Shown here piece after piece: positions 35,911-44,816 of a stretch of DNA of 64,000 bases. A program made the position numbers and the translations under genes. The number at the start of each line of letters is the position of its first letter. Positions within the stretch are counted from its first letter, which is position 1. This DNA comes from Cryobacterium sp. CG_9.6 (lineage in GTDB: Bacteria; Actinomycetota; Actinomycetes; Actinomycetales; Microbacteriaceae). The stretch covers positions 310,001-374,000 of the forward strand of contig NZ_JARXUZ010000001.1 in assembly GCF_029893365.1 (NCBI RefSeq), in the 5' to 3' direction. Below the pieces are notes generated by a model. That model saw only the letters and a list, made by a program, of their open reading frames with translations, was not told the DNA's origin and made no database searches.

Positions 35911-36861
35911 ATGCCTACTGCGTGGAATCCGACCAGTCCCAGTCGGGTGATACACGCCGACAACCTCGACGTGCTTCCGAGCCTCCCCGACGCGTCCTTC
36001 ACCCTCATCTATCTCGACCCGCCGTTCAACACGGGCCGGCCACAGACCCGCCAAACCACGACCTCGGTGCGTTCCGCCGTGGGCGCGGGCACCAAAGCCA
36101 AGGGAACCATCACCGGCTTCAAGGGTCTGCGCTATGAGCGCATCAAGGGTGACCTGCTCGGGTACGACGACCAGTTCGAGGACTACTGGGCTTTTCTCGA
36201 GCCACGCCTGATCGAAGCCTGGCGCCTCCTCGCCGACGACGGCACCCTGTACCTGCACCTCGATTACCGCGAGGCGCACTATGCCAAGGTGCTGCTCGAC
36301 GCGCTCTTTGGTCGCGACTGCTTTCTCAACGAGCTCATCTGGGCCTATGACTACGGCGCGAAGTCCAAGAATCGCTGGCCCACCAAGCACGACACGATCC
36401 TCGTCTACGTGAAGAACCCGGCCACGTACTACTTCGACTCGACCTCGGTTGATCGGGAGCCCTACATGGCTCCCGGGCTGGTCACGCCCGAAAAGGTGGC
36501 TAAGGGCAAGCTGCCAACGGATGTCTGGTGGCACACCATCGTGTCGCCCACCGGCAAGGAGAAAACGGGTTACCCCACCCAGAAGCCCATCGGAATTCTG
36601 CGCCGCATCATTCAGGCGTCGAGCCGTGAGGGTGACTGGGTGCTGGACTTCTTCGCTGGCAGTGGCACCACGGGGGCCGTCGCTGCCAGCCTCGGGCGCA
36701 AGTTTCTGCTGGTGGATCAGAACCCCGACTCCATGACGGTGATGCGCGCCCGGCTCGGACCGCGCGTCGACGCCCAGTTCCTCGCCGGCACGGAATACGG
36801 TCCGCACGTGGACTTCGTGCCTGAACATCCCGATGCGACGGACGTGCTCTTCAGCGCCTGA
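35911..36861 (+). CDS. Orphan beta-class site-specific DNA methyltransferase
   Basis: A 316-residue amino-methyltransferase. Motif IV DPPFNTG (about residue 35) precedes motif I DFFAGSGTTG (about residue 248), the beta-class order, and DPPF indicates N6-adenine methylation. The domain between (about 45-200) is the target recognition region. No restriction endonuclease gene is adjacent, so it is probably a solitary regulator-type methylase. AGGG immediately before the ATG suggests a very short leader. The recognition site cannot be read from sequence. Confidence 0.85.
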   Translation: MPTAWNPTSPSRVIHADNLDVLPSLPDASFTLIYLDPPFNTGRPQTRQTTTSVRSAVGAGTKAKGTITGFKGLRYERIKGDLLGYDDQFEDYWAFLEPRLIEAWRLLADDGTLYLHLDYREAHYAKVLLDALFGRDCFLNELIWAYDYGAKSKNRWPTKHDTILVYVKNPATYYFDSTSVDREPYMAPGLVTPEKVAKGKLPTDVWWHTIVSPTGKEKTGYPTQKPIGILRRIIQASSREGDWVLDFFAGSGTTGAVAASLGRKFLLVDQNPDSMTVMRARLGPRVDAQFLAGTEYGPHVDFVPEHPDATDVLFSA

Positions 36862-37032
36862 GTTTTTTCGCGTGGTTCCGGGGTTTTTGGCTGGGTGTGC
36901 GTGCTGGGTTTGTGCTGGGTTTGGTAACGGAACGGTAACAGATCGGGGGAGTTCCAAACCTTTTTAGGGGTGGAACCGAACCCGATGCAGACCTCAACCC
37001 CATCCCCACCACCACAGACAAGGACTCATCTC

Positions 37033-37710
37033 ATGCGTACTCTCTCCAAGACTCTTCTCGGCTTCGCGTCGGCCGGAATCCTCGTAGCCGGCCTTGCTGC
37101 CTGCTCGACCGGAACCACCACCACGACCCCGGCGCCGGCTGCCAGCTCCTCCAGCGCCCCGACCGCCGAGGCCCCCCTCGCCTCGATCCCCACCCTCACC
37201 GGCGTGGACACGTCCGTCCTCCTCGACGCGGACTTCGCTGCCGCGCTCGGCACCCTGGGCCTGACCCCGGGCACCGTGGGAACGGCAACCCTGGAAGAGG
37301 GCAGCCTGCACTTCCCCATCACCGGCGGAAACGTTGACTACTTCGACCCCAACGGCACCGTGCGCCCCTACGTGCAGGGTTCACTCGAGCACGACGGCTC
37401 CGGCTTCTCCCTCACCGCCGGCGAGACGGTCGTGGAGCTGACCAACTTCACCATCGACCCCGGAACCTCCGAACTCTTCGGTGACGTGGCCGTCAACGGC
37501 GAATCCGCCGCCACCCAGGTTCTGCTCTTCAACCTCTACGGCGGAACGCTTGAGCCCCTCCAGATGGACGGCGACAACGCCATCCTCACCGGCACCACCG
37601 TGCACATCTCCGCCGAGGCCGCCGGCCTCCTGAACGCCACCTTCAACACCGACGCCGTCGCCGACCAGCTCCTCGTCGGCATCGCCACCATCACCGTCGC
37701 CACCAAGTAA
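37033..37710 (+). CDS. Actinobacterial surface lipoprotein
   Basis: A 225-residue lipoprotein. A signal peptide ends in a lipobox VAGLAACS (Cys about residue 24), followed by a Thr/Pro/Ser linker to about residue 55. The body is a beta-rich domain with TPGTVGTATLEEGSLHFPITGG, VRPYVQGSLEHDGSG and VELTNFTIDPGTSELFGDV. The domain is widespread in Microbacteriaceae-like genomes, but I know no assigned function. ATG 37033 has AAGGA eight bases upstream; the longer open frame lacks a signal peptide. A strong hairpin follows its stop. Confidence 0.78.
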   Translation: MRTLSKTLLGFASAGILVAGLAACSTGTTTTTPAPAASSSSAPTAEAPLASIPTLTGVDTSVLLDADFAAALGTLGLTPGTVGTATLEEGSLHFPITGGNVDYFDPNGTVRPYVQGSLEHDGSGFSLTAGETVVELTNFTIDPGTSELFGDVAVNGESAATQVLLFNLYGGTLEPLQMDGDNAILTGTTVHISAEAAGLLNATFNTDAVADQLLVGIATITVATK

Positions 37711-37723
37711 CACCATCCCACCC

Positions 37724-37758
37724 GGAGGGGCCCGCCGCACACCGCGACGGGCCCCTCC
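37724..37758 (+). terminator. Hairpin terminator after the lipoprotein gene
   Basis: GGAGGGGCCCG (37724-37734) pairs perfectly with CGGGCCCCTCC (37748-37758) across a 13-nt loop, 13 nt after the stop codon. No T-run follows. Confidence 0.8.
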
Positions 37759-37810
37759 GTCGTGCCCGCCGCCCCGCCGCCGCCCTGCGCTGCCCTTCTC
37801 GGCAGTGCGT

Positions 37811-38393
37811 GTCGCTAGTTCAGGAGATCCAGCCCCCGGCATCCGCGCGGCCGCGTGTTTACGCGGGCAACACCTGCCCGACCCGGCACATCTCCTGAAC
37901 TAGCAACCGGCAGGCCCCCACCGGACGCGCCTGATGAAACTGCACCGGGCTGCATCCCAGCAACGACCTGGTCAGGGCTCCGCGGCAGCCTGTTGCGAGT
38001 TCAGGAGATCCGGCCCACCGGCATCCGCCTGGCCGCGTGTTTACGCGGGCACCGCGCGCCCGACCCGGCAGATCTCCTGAACTAGCAACCGGCAGGCTCC
38101 CACAGGACGTGCCTGATCAAACCGCACCGGGCTGCGTCCCAGCACTGACTGGCCCCGGCTCCGCGGCAGCCTGTCACTAGTTCAGGAGATCCAGCCCGCC
38201 GGCATCCGCCTGGCCGCGTGTTTACGCGGGCACCGCGCGCCCGACCCGGCAGATCTCCTGAACTAGCAACCGGCACCACCCCACAAGGGGCGACCGGCCA
38301 CCACCCGGCCACACCCGCACTGGCCCCGGCTCCCCGGCAGCGTGTTGCGAGTTCAGGAGATCCGGCCCACCGGCATCCGCGCGGCCGCGTGTT
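37811..38393 (+). repeat. Array of long-hairpin repeats, about 181-bp period, left part
   Basis: Hairpin units begin at about 37811, 37992, 38173 and 38344 (steps of 181, 181 and 171 bp). Each about 98-bp unit has outer arms of up to 15-19 bp (CTAGTTCAGGAGATC pairs with GATCTCCTGAACTAG) and an inner CCGCGT-GTTT-ACGCGG stem-loop. Spacers between units are also similar, so the array arose by tandem duplication. The fourth unit is cut at 38393 by an IS256-family element and continues at 39784. The whole 37711-38393 region has no gene. Confidence 0.92.
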
Positions 38394-39783
38394 GGGACTG
38401 TCTCTTAAACGGTGTTTCCGGCCTGACGCGCTGGACTTGGGTCTGGCGGGAAAGGTGCCGTGATGACGACACTTGATGCTGTGACGAAGAAGACGAAATC
38501 TGAGCCCACCCGTGAGGCGGTGGCGGCGAAGGAATGGGTGCGGCTGGCCAAGGAACAGGGCCTGGCTCTGGACGGGCCTGAAGGGCTGCTGGGCCAGTTC
38601 ACGAAAACGTTCCTGGAGACGGCGCTGAACGAGGAAATGACTGAGCATCTCGGTCACGAGAAGAACCGTGCCCCGGACGAGCGTGACGAATCCAACGTGC
38701 GCAACGGGACTCGGCGCAAAACAGTGATCAGCCCCTCGACGGGGCCGGTGACCATCCAGGTGCCTCGTGACCGGGACGCCACGTTCACTCCAGTGATCGT
38801 GCCGAAACGACAACGACGTTTGACCGGGGTCGATGAGATCGTGCTGTCGTTGTATGCCCGCGGCCTCACGACCGGGGAGATCAGCGCGCACTTCAACCAG
38901 ATCTACGGTGCGCAGGTATCGAAAGAGACGATCTCTCGCATCACGGACAAAGTGATCGAGGAGATGCAAACGTGGCAGTCCCGCCCCTTGAACGGCGTCT
39001 ACGCGGCGATCTTCATCGACGCGATCGTCGTGAAGATTCGGGACGGGCAGGTCGCCAACCGGCCCATCTACGCGGCCATCGGCGTGACCCTGGACGGTGA
39101 TAAAGACATTCTCGGGTTGTGGGCCGGCACCGGCGGTGAGGGCGCCAAGTTCTGGATGTCTGTCTTGACCGACATCAAGAACCGTGGTGTCACCGACACG
39201 TTCTTCCTGGTCTGTGACGGGTTGAAAGGGCTCCCGGAAGTTGTCGGGAACGTGTGGCCGTTGACGACGGTGCAGACGTGCATCATCCACTTGATTCGCA
39301 ACACGTTCAAGCTGTCCTCGAAGAACGATTGGGATGCGATGAAACGAGCGGTGAAACCGATCTACACCGCTCCGACCGTCGACGCCGCGCGGGCGGCGTT
39401 GGATGATCTGACCGAGATCTGGGGCAAGAAATACGGTGCGATCATCCGGTTATGGGAGTCGGCATGGGAAGAGTTCACCCCTTTCTTGTCCTACGACCCC
39501 GAGATCCGCCAGGTGATCTGCTCCACGAATGCGATCGAGTCGCTTAATGCCCGGTATCGGCGGGCGGTGCGTGCTCGAGGGCATTTCCCCACGGAGCAGG
39601 CCGCTCTAAAATGCTTGTATCTGGTCACTCGAAGTCTCGATCCCACCGGTGAGGGTCGAGCTCGTTGGACGATGCGTTGGAAGCCAGCTCTCAACGCCTT
39701 CGCCATCACCTTCCACGACCGCTGGCCGAACGCAGAATCCTACTAATGAAAAACGCCGGAAACACCGTTGACGAGACACTCCC
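38394..39783 (+). mobile_element. IS256-family insertion sequence, complete
   Basis: The element is 1390 bp with about 29-bp terminal inverted repeats (26 matches), left end GGGACTGTCTC and right end GGGAGTGTCTC read inward. The 8-bp direct duplication CGCGTGTT flanks it at 38386-38393 and 39784-39791, the size expected for IS256-type transposition. One transposase gene fills the element. The insertion lies in the inner hairpin loop of the fourth repeat unit. Intact ends, clean duplication and an open transposase frame suggest recent transposition. Confidence 0.93.
38460..39746 (+). CDS. IS256-family transposase
   Basis: A 428-residue mutator-type DDE transposase. Catalytic regions are FIDAIVVKIRDG (first Asp), FFLVCDGLKGLPEVV (second Asp) and CSTNAIESLNARYRR (Glu), in the IS256 pattern. 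GTG 38460 or the next codon ATG 38463 is the start, with GGGAAAGG just before. The protein has full family length and no frameshift. It moves the surrounding element by a copy-out route forming a circle, as known for the family. Confidence 0.95.
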   Translation: MMTTLDAVTKKTKSEPTREAVAAKEWVRLAKEQGLALDGPEGLLGQFTKTFLETALNEEMTEHLGHEKNRAPDERDESNVRNGTRRKTVISPSTGPVTIQVPRDRDATFTPVIVPKRQRRLTGVDEIVLSLYARGLTTGEISAHFNQIYGAQVSKETISRITDKVIEEMQTWQSRPLNGVYAAIFIDAIVVKIRDGQVANRPIYAAIGVTLDGDKDILGLWAGTGGEGAKFWMSVLTDIKNRGVTDTFFLVCDGLKGLPEVVGNVWPLTTVQTCIIHLIRNTFKLSSKNDWDAMKRAVKPIYTAPTVDAARAALDDLTEIWGKKYGAIIRLWESAWEEFTPFLSYDPEIRQVICSTNAIESLNARYRRAVRARGHFPTEQAALKCLYLVTRSLDPTGEGRARWTMRWKPALNAFAITFHDRWPNAESY

Positions 39784-39838
39784 CGCGTGTTTACGCGGCA
39801 GCACCTGCCCAAGCCGGGAGATCTCCTGAAGTAGCAAC
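39784..39838 (+). repeat. Right half of the interrupted fourth hairpin repeat
   Basis: Removing the IS and one target copy joins CCGCGTGTT to TACGCGG and restores the inner stem-loop; the sequence ends with GATCTCCTGAAGTAGCAAC (39820-39838), the mate of the left arm at 38344-38362 with single-base changes. Confidence 0.9.
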
Positions 39839-39844
39839 GGGCGA

Positions 39845-41266
39845 TCAGGCGGAGCGAGCCTCCGCGATGAGGCGAGCGTAGGTGAGGCCACTGTCTTTGA
39901 TCGTGCGCTCGAGGGTGTCATAGTCCACACGCACAATACCGAAGCGCTTGTCATAGCCGTAGGACCACTCGAAGTTGTCGAGTAACGACCAGAGGAAATA
40001 GCCGCGCACATCGGCCCCCTGCTCGATGGCCTCGGCAACGGATGCAATGTGGCTGAGAACGAAGGCGGTGCGCTCGGTGTCGTGTACCGCGCCATCCGCT
40101 GAGACGTCGTCGTCGTAGGCCGCACCGTTCTCCGTGATGTAGAGCGGCGGCAGCGTGGGGTACTCGGCAGTGAGGCGCACCAGCAGGTGGCGCAGGCCGT
40201 CGGGATTGACTTCCCAATCCATGCCCGTGCGCGGCAGGTCCCGGCGCGGGAACGTGAGGTGCTCCGAACCCACCCACGGGGAGCCGCTGGGGCGCAAGGC
40301 GCCACCCGAGTGGCTGTCGCCGACCGCGCTGTCCGGGTGACCACTCACGAGATCATCGTGATAGTGATTGACACCCAGAAAATCGATCGGAGCGGAGATG
40401 ATGTCGAGGTCGCCGGGGAGTATTACGTCGCTGAGGCCACAGGGCTCGAGATCAACGAGAGTGTCAGCGGGGTAGGCGCCCAGCACGATCGGCTCAAGAA
40501 AGATGCGATTCGCAAGCGAGTCGAGCCGGCGGGCAGCGTCGATGTCCACCGGGTCGGCGGCGTCACGCGGGATGGCGTTGGTGAGGTTGAGCGTGATGCC
40601 GAGCTGCTGTGCACCGAGGGCGCGCAGGCTGTTCACCGCGAGGCCGTGCGCGAGATGCTGGTGATGCACGGCAGCGACCGCGGCTCGGGGTTCCTGCCGG
40701 CCGGGGGCGTGCACGCCGGACGCGTAGCCCAACAGGGACGAGCAGAACGGCTCATTGAAGGTTGTCCAGTGGGTGACGCGGTCGCCGAGCGCGGCGTAGA
40801 CATCCGCTGCGTAATCGCGAAAGCGAAAGGCCGTGTCGCGGTTGGCCCAGCCGCCCGTCTCCTCGAGGGCCTGCGGCAGGTCCCAGTGGTACAGGGTAAG
40901 CCAGGGCAGGATGCCGGCCTCGAGCAGCTCGTCGACGAGACGCGAGTAGAAGTCGAGACCCTCCGGATTGACGGCGCGATCACCCGGCCGCACGCGTGCC
41001 CAACTCGTGGAGAACCGATATGAGTCGAGGCCGAGTTCACGCATAAGGCGCACGTCGGTGGGCATGCGGTGGTAGTGGTCGTCGGCAATCTCCAGGTTGT
41101 CGCCGCCGTGTACGGCGCCCGGGACCCGCGCGAAGGCGTCCCAGATGGAATCTTCCTTACCGCCCTCGTGGCCGGCTCCCTCTACCTGTGCGGCGGCCGT
41201 GGCCGATCCCCAGATAAAGCCCTTCGGCCACGTGGCCCCGGTGAGTGCGCTCTCATACATACGCAT
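39845..41266 (-). CDS. GH1 beta-glucosidase
   Basis: A 473-residue retaining glycoside hydrolase family 1 enzyme. It has FIWGSATAAAQVEGA at the N-terminus, acid/base Glu in TFNEPF, nucleophile Glu in YITENGAAYDD, and GYFLWSLLDNFEWSYGY at the C-terminus. It hydrolyses beta-glucosides such as cellobiose in the cytoplasm (no signal peptide). The ATG at 41266 gives a full-length enzyme. No transporter or LacI regulator sits next to it. It is divergent from the VanY gene, 33 nt between the starts. Confidence 0.93.
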   Translation of the reverse strand: MRMYESALTGATWPKGFIWGSATAAAQVEGAGHEGGKEDSIWDAFARVPGAVHGGDNLEIADDHYHRMPTDVRLMRELGLDSYRFSTSWARVRPGDRAVNPEGLDFYSRLVDELLEAGILPWLTLYHWDLPQALEETGGWANRDTAFRFRDYAADVYAALGDRVTHWTTFNEPFCSSLLGYASGVHAPGRQEPRAAVAAVHHQHLAHGLAVNSLRALGAQQLGITLNLTNAIPRDAADPVDIDAARRLDSLANRIFLEPIVLGAYPADTLVDLEPCGLSDVILPGDLDIISAPIDFLGVNHYHDDLVSGHPDSAVGDSHSGGALRPSGSPWVGSEHLTFPRRDLPRTGMDWEVNPDGLRHLLVRLTAEYPTLPPLYITENGAAYDDDVSADGAVHDTERTAFVLSHIASVAEAIEQGADVRGYFLWSLLDNFEWSYGYDKRFGIVRVDYDTLERTIKDSGLTYARLIAEARSA

Positions 41267-41299
41267 ACGCTACCGCGTGGGCGCGCGTAGGCTCGCTGT

Positions 41300-42142
41300 G
41301 TGCCGAAGAATCACGAGCCCGACGGCGGCGCGCAACCGCCCCGCCGCACGGTGTTGTTCGTGGTTGCCGCCCTGGTGTGCATGTCGCTGGCCGCGGCATC
41401 CGTTGTGGTGGGAGTCGTGGCCGGTACGCCGAGAGAAGCGGATGCCGCAGCCACGTCCCCGAGTCCACTCGCGTTCCCGCCCACCCGGCGCCCGGTGCCT
41501 ACTGCCGTGCCTGCGTCCACGCCGGTGCCGACCTTCAATCGGGCGGCGCGTGACCGTGATGATCCCGCCAGCCTGTGGGTGGTCGTGAACAAACAGCGAC
41601 CGCTGCAGCCCGCCGACCACACGCCGGATGATCTCGTGACGGTTCCGGTGGCCCACACCTGGCAGCCGCAGCTGCGGCAGGAGGCATCCGTCGCCGTGAT
41701 TGCCCTGTTCGCAGCCGCGCGCGACGAGGCCGGCCTCAGCCTTGCCTCCAACAGTGCCTACCGTGGTTTTGCCGCACAGACCCGGGTGTGCTCGGCCGCG
41801 GTGAGTGCCCGGGGAGTTGCGTCGGCCGATCAGGGTATTGCCAGGCCGGGAAGCAGCGAGCACCAGACGGGCCTCGCAATTGACATTGGCGCGGAGTCGG
41901 GACGGTGTTCCCTGAACGCGTGTTTCGCTGAAACCACGGAGGGACAGTGGCTGGCCCAGAATGCCGCGCGGTTCGGGTTTTTGCTGCGCTACCCCGCCGA
42001 CAAAGTAGCGATAACCGGCTACGAGTTTGAGCCGTGGCACTTTCGCTACATCGGCCCGGAGCTGGCGGCGGAGATGCGCGTAAAGAGCACGACCACTCTC
42101 GAAGAATTCTTCGGTCTTCCGGCGGCGCCACGCTACCCCTAA
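41300..42142 (+). CDS. VanY-type D-alanyl-D-alanine carboxypeptidase (M15B)
   Basis: A 280-residue membrane-anchored peptidase. A signal anchor (about residues 17-43) and a Pro/Thr linker precede the M15B domain. Zinc ligands and catalytic acid are visible in SSEHQTGLAIDIG (SxHxxGxAxD) and FEPWHFRYIG. It trims the terminal D-Ala of peptidoglycan stem peptides outside the cell. The GTG start at 41300 is the only suitable start near the anchor. The next gene downstream, on the same strand, is also a cell-wall hydrolase-like protein. Confidence 0.9.
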   Translation: MPKNHEPDGGAQPPRRTVLFVVAALVCMSLAAASVVVGVVAGTPREADAAATSPSPLAFPPTRRPVPTAVPASTPVPTFNRAARDRDDPASLWVVVNKQRPLQPADHTPDDLVTVPVAHTWQPQLRQEASVAVIALFAAARDEAGLSLASNSAYRGFAAQTRVCSAAVSARGVASADQGIARPGSSEHQTGLAIDIGAESGRCSLNACFAETTEGQWLAQNAARFGFLLRYPADKVAITGYEFEPWHFRYIGPELAAEMRVKSTTTLEEFFGLPAAPRYP

Positions 42143-42164
42143 CGGGATCATCGATTCGAAAAAG

Positions 42165-42203
42165 TTCCCTGAAATTGCGCTGCGCCACGCCGCACTCAGG
42201 GAA
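42165..42203 (+). other. Inverted repeat in the vanY-amidase gap
   Basis: TTCCCTGA (42165-42172) and TCAGGGAA (42196-42203) can form an 8-bp stem around a 23-nt GC-rich loop, 22 nt after the VanY stop. It may be a terminator or an operator. The rest of the 239-nt gap shows no other structure I can name. Confidence 0.45.
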
Positions 42204-42381
42204 TTGCCAAGAACCCTGTGTTTGGGTGGGGGCACCCCGAAAGCAACACAGAATCGAATCCGTGCGCCCCGAATCCAGCCCAGAACACCGCGACCAGCGT
42301 CACAGCCGCCCCCGCGACCAGCTCGATCAGGGACCCCACAACACGCCGCGCAGCACTCCACGACACGGTGCCCCCGAGCAG

Positions 42382-43956
42382 ATGTCTGTCGCCGACAGTG
42401 GGATCGCCCAGCTTGGCCGTGGCCCGCACAACGGCGCGGAAATGGGTGCCGACACGGCCGCCGGCACCGCTTCACCGCCCGTGCAGTACCTGACTCGACG
42501 CGAGGCTCTGGCTCAGTCGAGGCTCGCCATTGCCGCTCTGGAACCTGTGACGCCCGCTGCCGCTGAATCCAATGCTGTCGTCGTGCCCGCGATCCTCGTT
42601 GCTGGCACTGCCCTACCCGTCGTGCCCACGGTCGCGGCCGCCGAACATGCCGTCGCCGTCGCGGACGCAGAACCCGCCGCCGAACCGATCGCGCCCGTCG
42701 GCAACGCCGAACCAGTCGCCGCCGAACCAGTCGCCGCCGAACCGATCGCGTTCGCCGCGCCCGCTGCGGCTCCCGCCCCGGCCCTCAACGCGCAGGCCAC
42801 CCTCATCGCCGCCACCGCGCCCGAGACACCCAGCCCGAATCTCCTACCCACATTCACCAGCCGCGCCGCACTGAAGAGCCACCTGGCCACGACCAAGCGT
42901 CGTGCGCGACGCCCGGCCGGCGCCATCCGCTCGAAGAGTCGCCGGCACGTCGTGCTCATCAGCGCCGTGGCCTTGGCCTGTGCCCCCATCGTCATTGCAC
43001 TCGGGCTCGCCTACACGGGTAACTCAGCCGGAGCGTCGGGGAACGCCTCGCAAGCCGCCTCCGCGCCGACACCCTCGGCCAGCGTCGCCCCCGCCCCCGT
43101 CGTGGCGACCGAACCCACCGTCAGCAGCATGGTCTCCGCCGATTCCGTGACGCCGATCCCCGAAGACGGCTCGTCAACGGGTCCGGTCACCGGGGGCACC
43201 ATGGTCACGCTCACCGGAGCCGACCTCGACACCGTCGCCACGGTCACCTTCGGGGCCAACGCGGGCACCGTCGTGGCCGCAACCGAGACCACCATCACGA
43301 TTGAGACTCCGGCATCGACCGACTACGACCCCGGTGTCGTTCCGGTGGAGCTCCTCAACGCGGCCGGCACGGCACTCGTCGTCATGGCCGAGGCTCCCAT
43401 GGCCACGCCTGCACCGGACGCCCGGTCTGCGCCCGCGCCCACGGCATCCGCTGTTCCGGAACCCTTGATGTTCAGCTACGTTCCCGACCCCCGCATTACG
43501 GCCCAAATGGCCTACGTGAACGCCCACTGGAACGATTACAACGGCGCCGAATATGGCGTCCTCAGGGGCAACGACTGCGTCAACTTCGCGAGCCAGTCGC
43601 TCATCAAGCGCGGCTGGACCATGGATGACGCCTGGTCCTTCGACCTGGCAACCAACAATTACAGCCTCCCGTGGGCCAGCTCCACCGCGTTCGACGCGTA
43701 CCTGCTGGCTCACCCTGAGCGCGCGCTTCCCCTCACCGACGAGCAGCGCTCCGAGGTGAAAGTGGGCGATATTGTGCAGTTCGACTGGGATCGCTCGGGA
43801 GACCGCGACCACACCGGCATCGTCACGGCCGTCATCAAAACGGATGCCGGCGTGCAGGTTGAATACGCCGGTCACACCTTCAACACCATCAGTCAGTCCG
43901 TCGACGAGTCACTGGCGAACTCTGGTGGCACCGTCTCGTACTGGAGCATCAAGTAA
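42382..43956 (+). CDS. Membrane-anchored amidase_6 protein with IPT/TIG domain
   Basis: A protein of about 524 residues. Residues 1-185 are Ala/Pro-rich with EPVAAEPVAAEPIA-type repeats and look cytoplasmic and disordered. One helix (about 190-212) is followed by an IPT/TIG domain (about 255-335, GPVTGGTMVTLTGADL). The C-terminal amidase_6 domain (about 365-524) has NCys in GNDCVNFASQ, GDIVQFDWDRSGDRDHTGIV and YAGHTF...SYWSIK. Such domains act as secreted CHAP-like amidases. The open frame continues upstream into vanY; ATG 42382 is a guess without a good ribosome site (ATG 42442 is the alternative). Paralogous to the next gene. Confidence 0.72.
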   Translation: MSVADSGIAQLGRGPHNGAEMGADTAAGTASPPVQYLTRREALAQSRLAIAALEPVTPAAAESNAVVVPAILVAGTALPVVPTVAAAEHAVAVADAEPAAEPIAPVGNAEPVAAEPVAAEPIAFAAPAAAPAPALNAQATLIAATAPETPSPNLLPTFTSRAALKSHLATTKRRARRPAGAIRSKSRRHVVLISAVALACAPIVIALGLAYTGNSAGASGNASQAASAPTPSASVAPAPVVATEPTVSSMVSADSVTPIPEDGSSTGPVTGGTMVTLTGADLDTVATVTFGANAGTVVAATETTITIETPASTDYDPGVVPVELLNAAGTALVVMAEAPMATPAPDARSAPAPTASAVPEPLMFSYVPDPRITAQMAYVNAHWNDYNGAEYGVLRGNDCVNFASQSLIKRGWTMDDAWSFDLATNNYSLPWASSTAFDAYLLAHPERALPLTDEQRSEVKVGDIVQFDWDRSGDRDHTGIVTAVIKTDAGVQVEYAGHTFNTISQSVDESLANSGGTVSYWSIK

Positions 43957-44081
43957 CCAGCCCCGCCCCAGGTCTGAATCTGCTGAGTGCGAGCGCGGGT
44001 GTTTCGCCCCAGAGGCGGTTTGTGGTTGTCTTGAGGTGAGACGTTCAAAACCGATCTCTTTACCCAAGAATTGAGGCACAC

Positions 44082-44777
44082 GTGGCGTTTACCCGGTTGC
44101 AGAAGATCGGCGCGGCCGCAGCCGTAGCGGCGGTCGTCGCTGTGGGTGCCACCGCCCTCGTTGTGCAGGCCGCCACGCCCACCGAGGCCACGCCGGTTGC
44201 CACGTCCGCACCTGTTGAAACGGATGCCGCCCCTCGCGCCGCCCCCACGGCCACAGCCACCCCGGAACCTGTCGCAGCCTCCAACGCCACGGCATCAAGC
44301 CCCGCGGTTCAGGCGCAGCTCGACTACACCCTCGCGCACTGGAGCAGCTACAACGCGGCGGACTACGGTGTGCTCGGTGAGAACGACTGCGTGAACTTCG
44401 CCAGCCAAGCACTCATCGTGCGGGGCTGGCAGATGGATGCCACCTGGAACAGTCCCCTCAACGGCGACGCGTATGCGTCCTCGGCCGCCTGGCGTAGCTC
44501 GACCGCCCTCATGAACTACATTGCCGACACGGGCAAAGCCACGGCGCTCACCGATGACCAGCGCGACCAGGTGAAGCTGGGCGACATCGTTCAGTTCGAC
44601 TGGGATAACTCGGGTGACCGGGATCACACCGGGGTCGTCTCCCGCATCGAAGGTAGCGGCGACAACATCGTGATCTACTACGCCGGCCACACGGAAGACA
44701 CGGACTACCGTTCCGTGGACTTCGCCATCACCGAGCGTCACCCGGGCGGCACCGCGTACTACTGGAGCATCCCCTAG
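44082..44777 (+). CDS. Secreted amidase_6 domain protein
   Basis: A 231-residue protein. A signal peptide or anchor (residues 7-31, IGAAAAVAAVVAVGATALVVQA) and a Thr/Ala/Pro linker to about residue 75 precede an amidase_6 domain with GENDCVNFASQALIVRGW, GDIVQFDWDNSGDRDHTGVV and YYAGHTEDTDYRSV. The domain is closely similar to that of the upstream gene, so the pair arose by duplication. GTG 44082 has GAGG six bases ahead. Predicted extracellular cysteine amidase acting on wall peptides or another amide; substrate unknown. Confidence 0.82.
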   Translation: MAFTRLQKIGAAAAVAAVVAVGATALVVQAATPTEATPVATSAPVETDAAPRAAPTATATPEPVAASNATASSPAVQAQLDYTLAHWSSYNAADYGVLGENDCVNFASQALIVRGWQMDATWNSPLNGDAYASSAAWRSSTALMNYIADTGKATALTDDQRDQVKLGDIVQFDWDNSGDRDHTGVVSRIEGSGDNIVIYYAGHTEDTDYRSVDFAITERHPGGTAYYWSIP

Positions 44778-44816
44778 CCCCACGTTTACCGCTCGCGCAG
44801 GGCGGGTTACTCTCGC

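Noticed and set aside
37811..38393. The hairpin array as an integron attC or CRISPR array
   Set aside because: The arm ends read GTT...AAC, opposite to the AAC...GTT of attC core sites; no integrase is near; units are about 98 bp with similar spacers, unlike CRISPR repeats with unique spacers.
42034..42381. The upstream 116 codons of the first amidase_6 frame
   Set aside because: They overlap the end of vanY by more than 100 nt and have shadow-like composition, so a later start was used.
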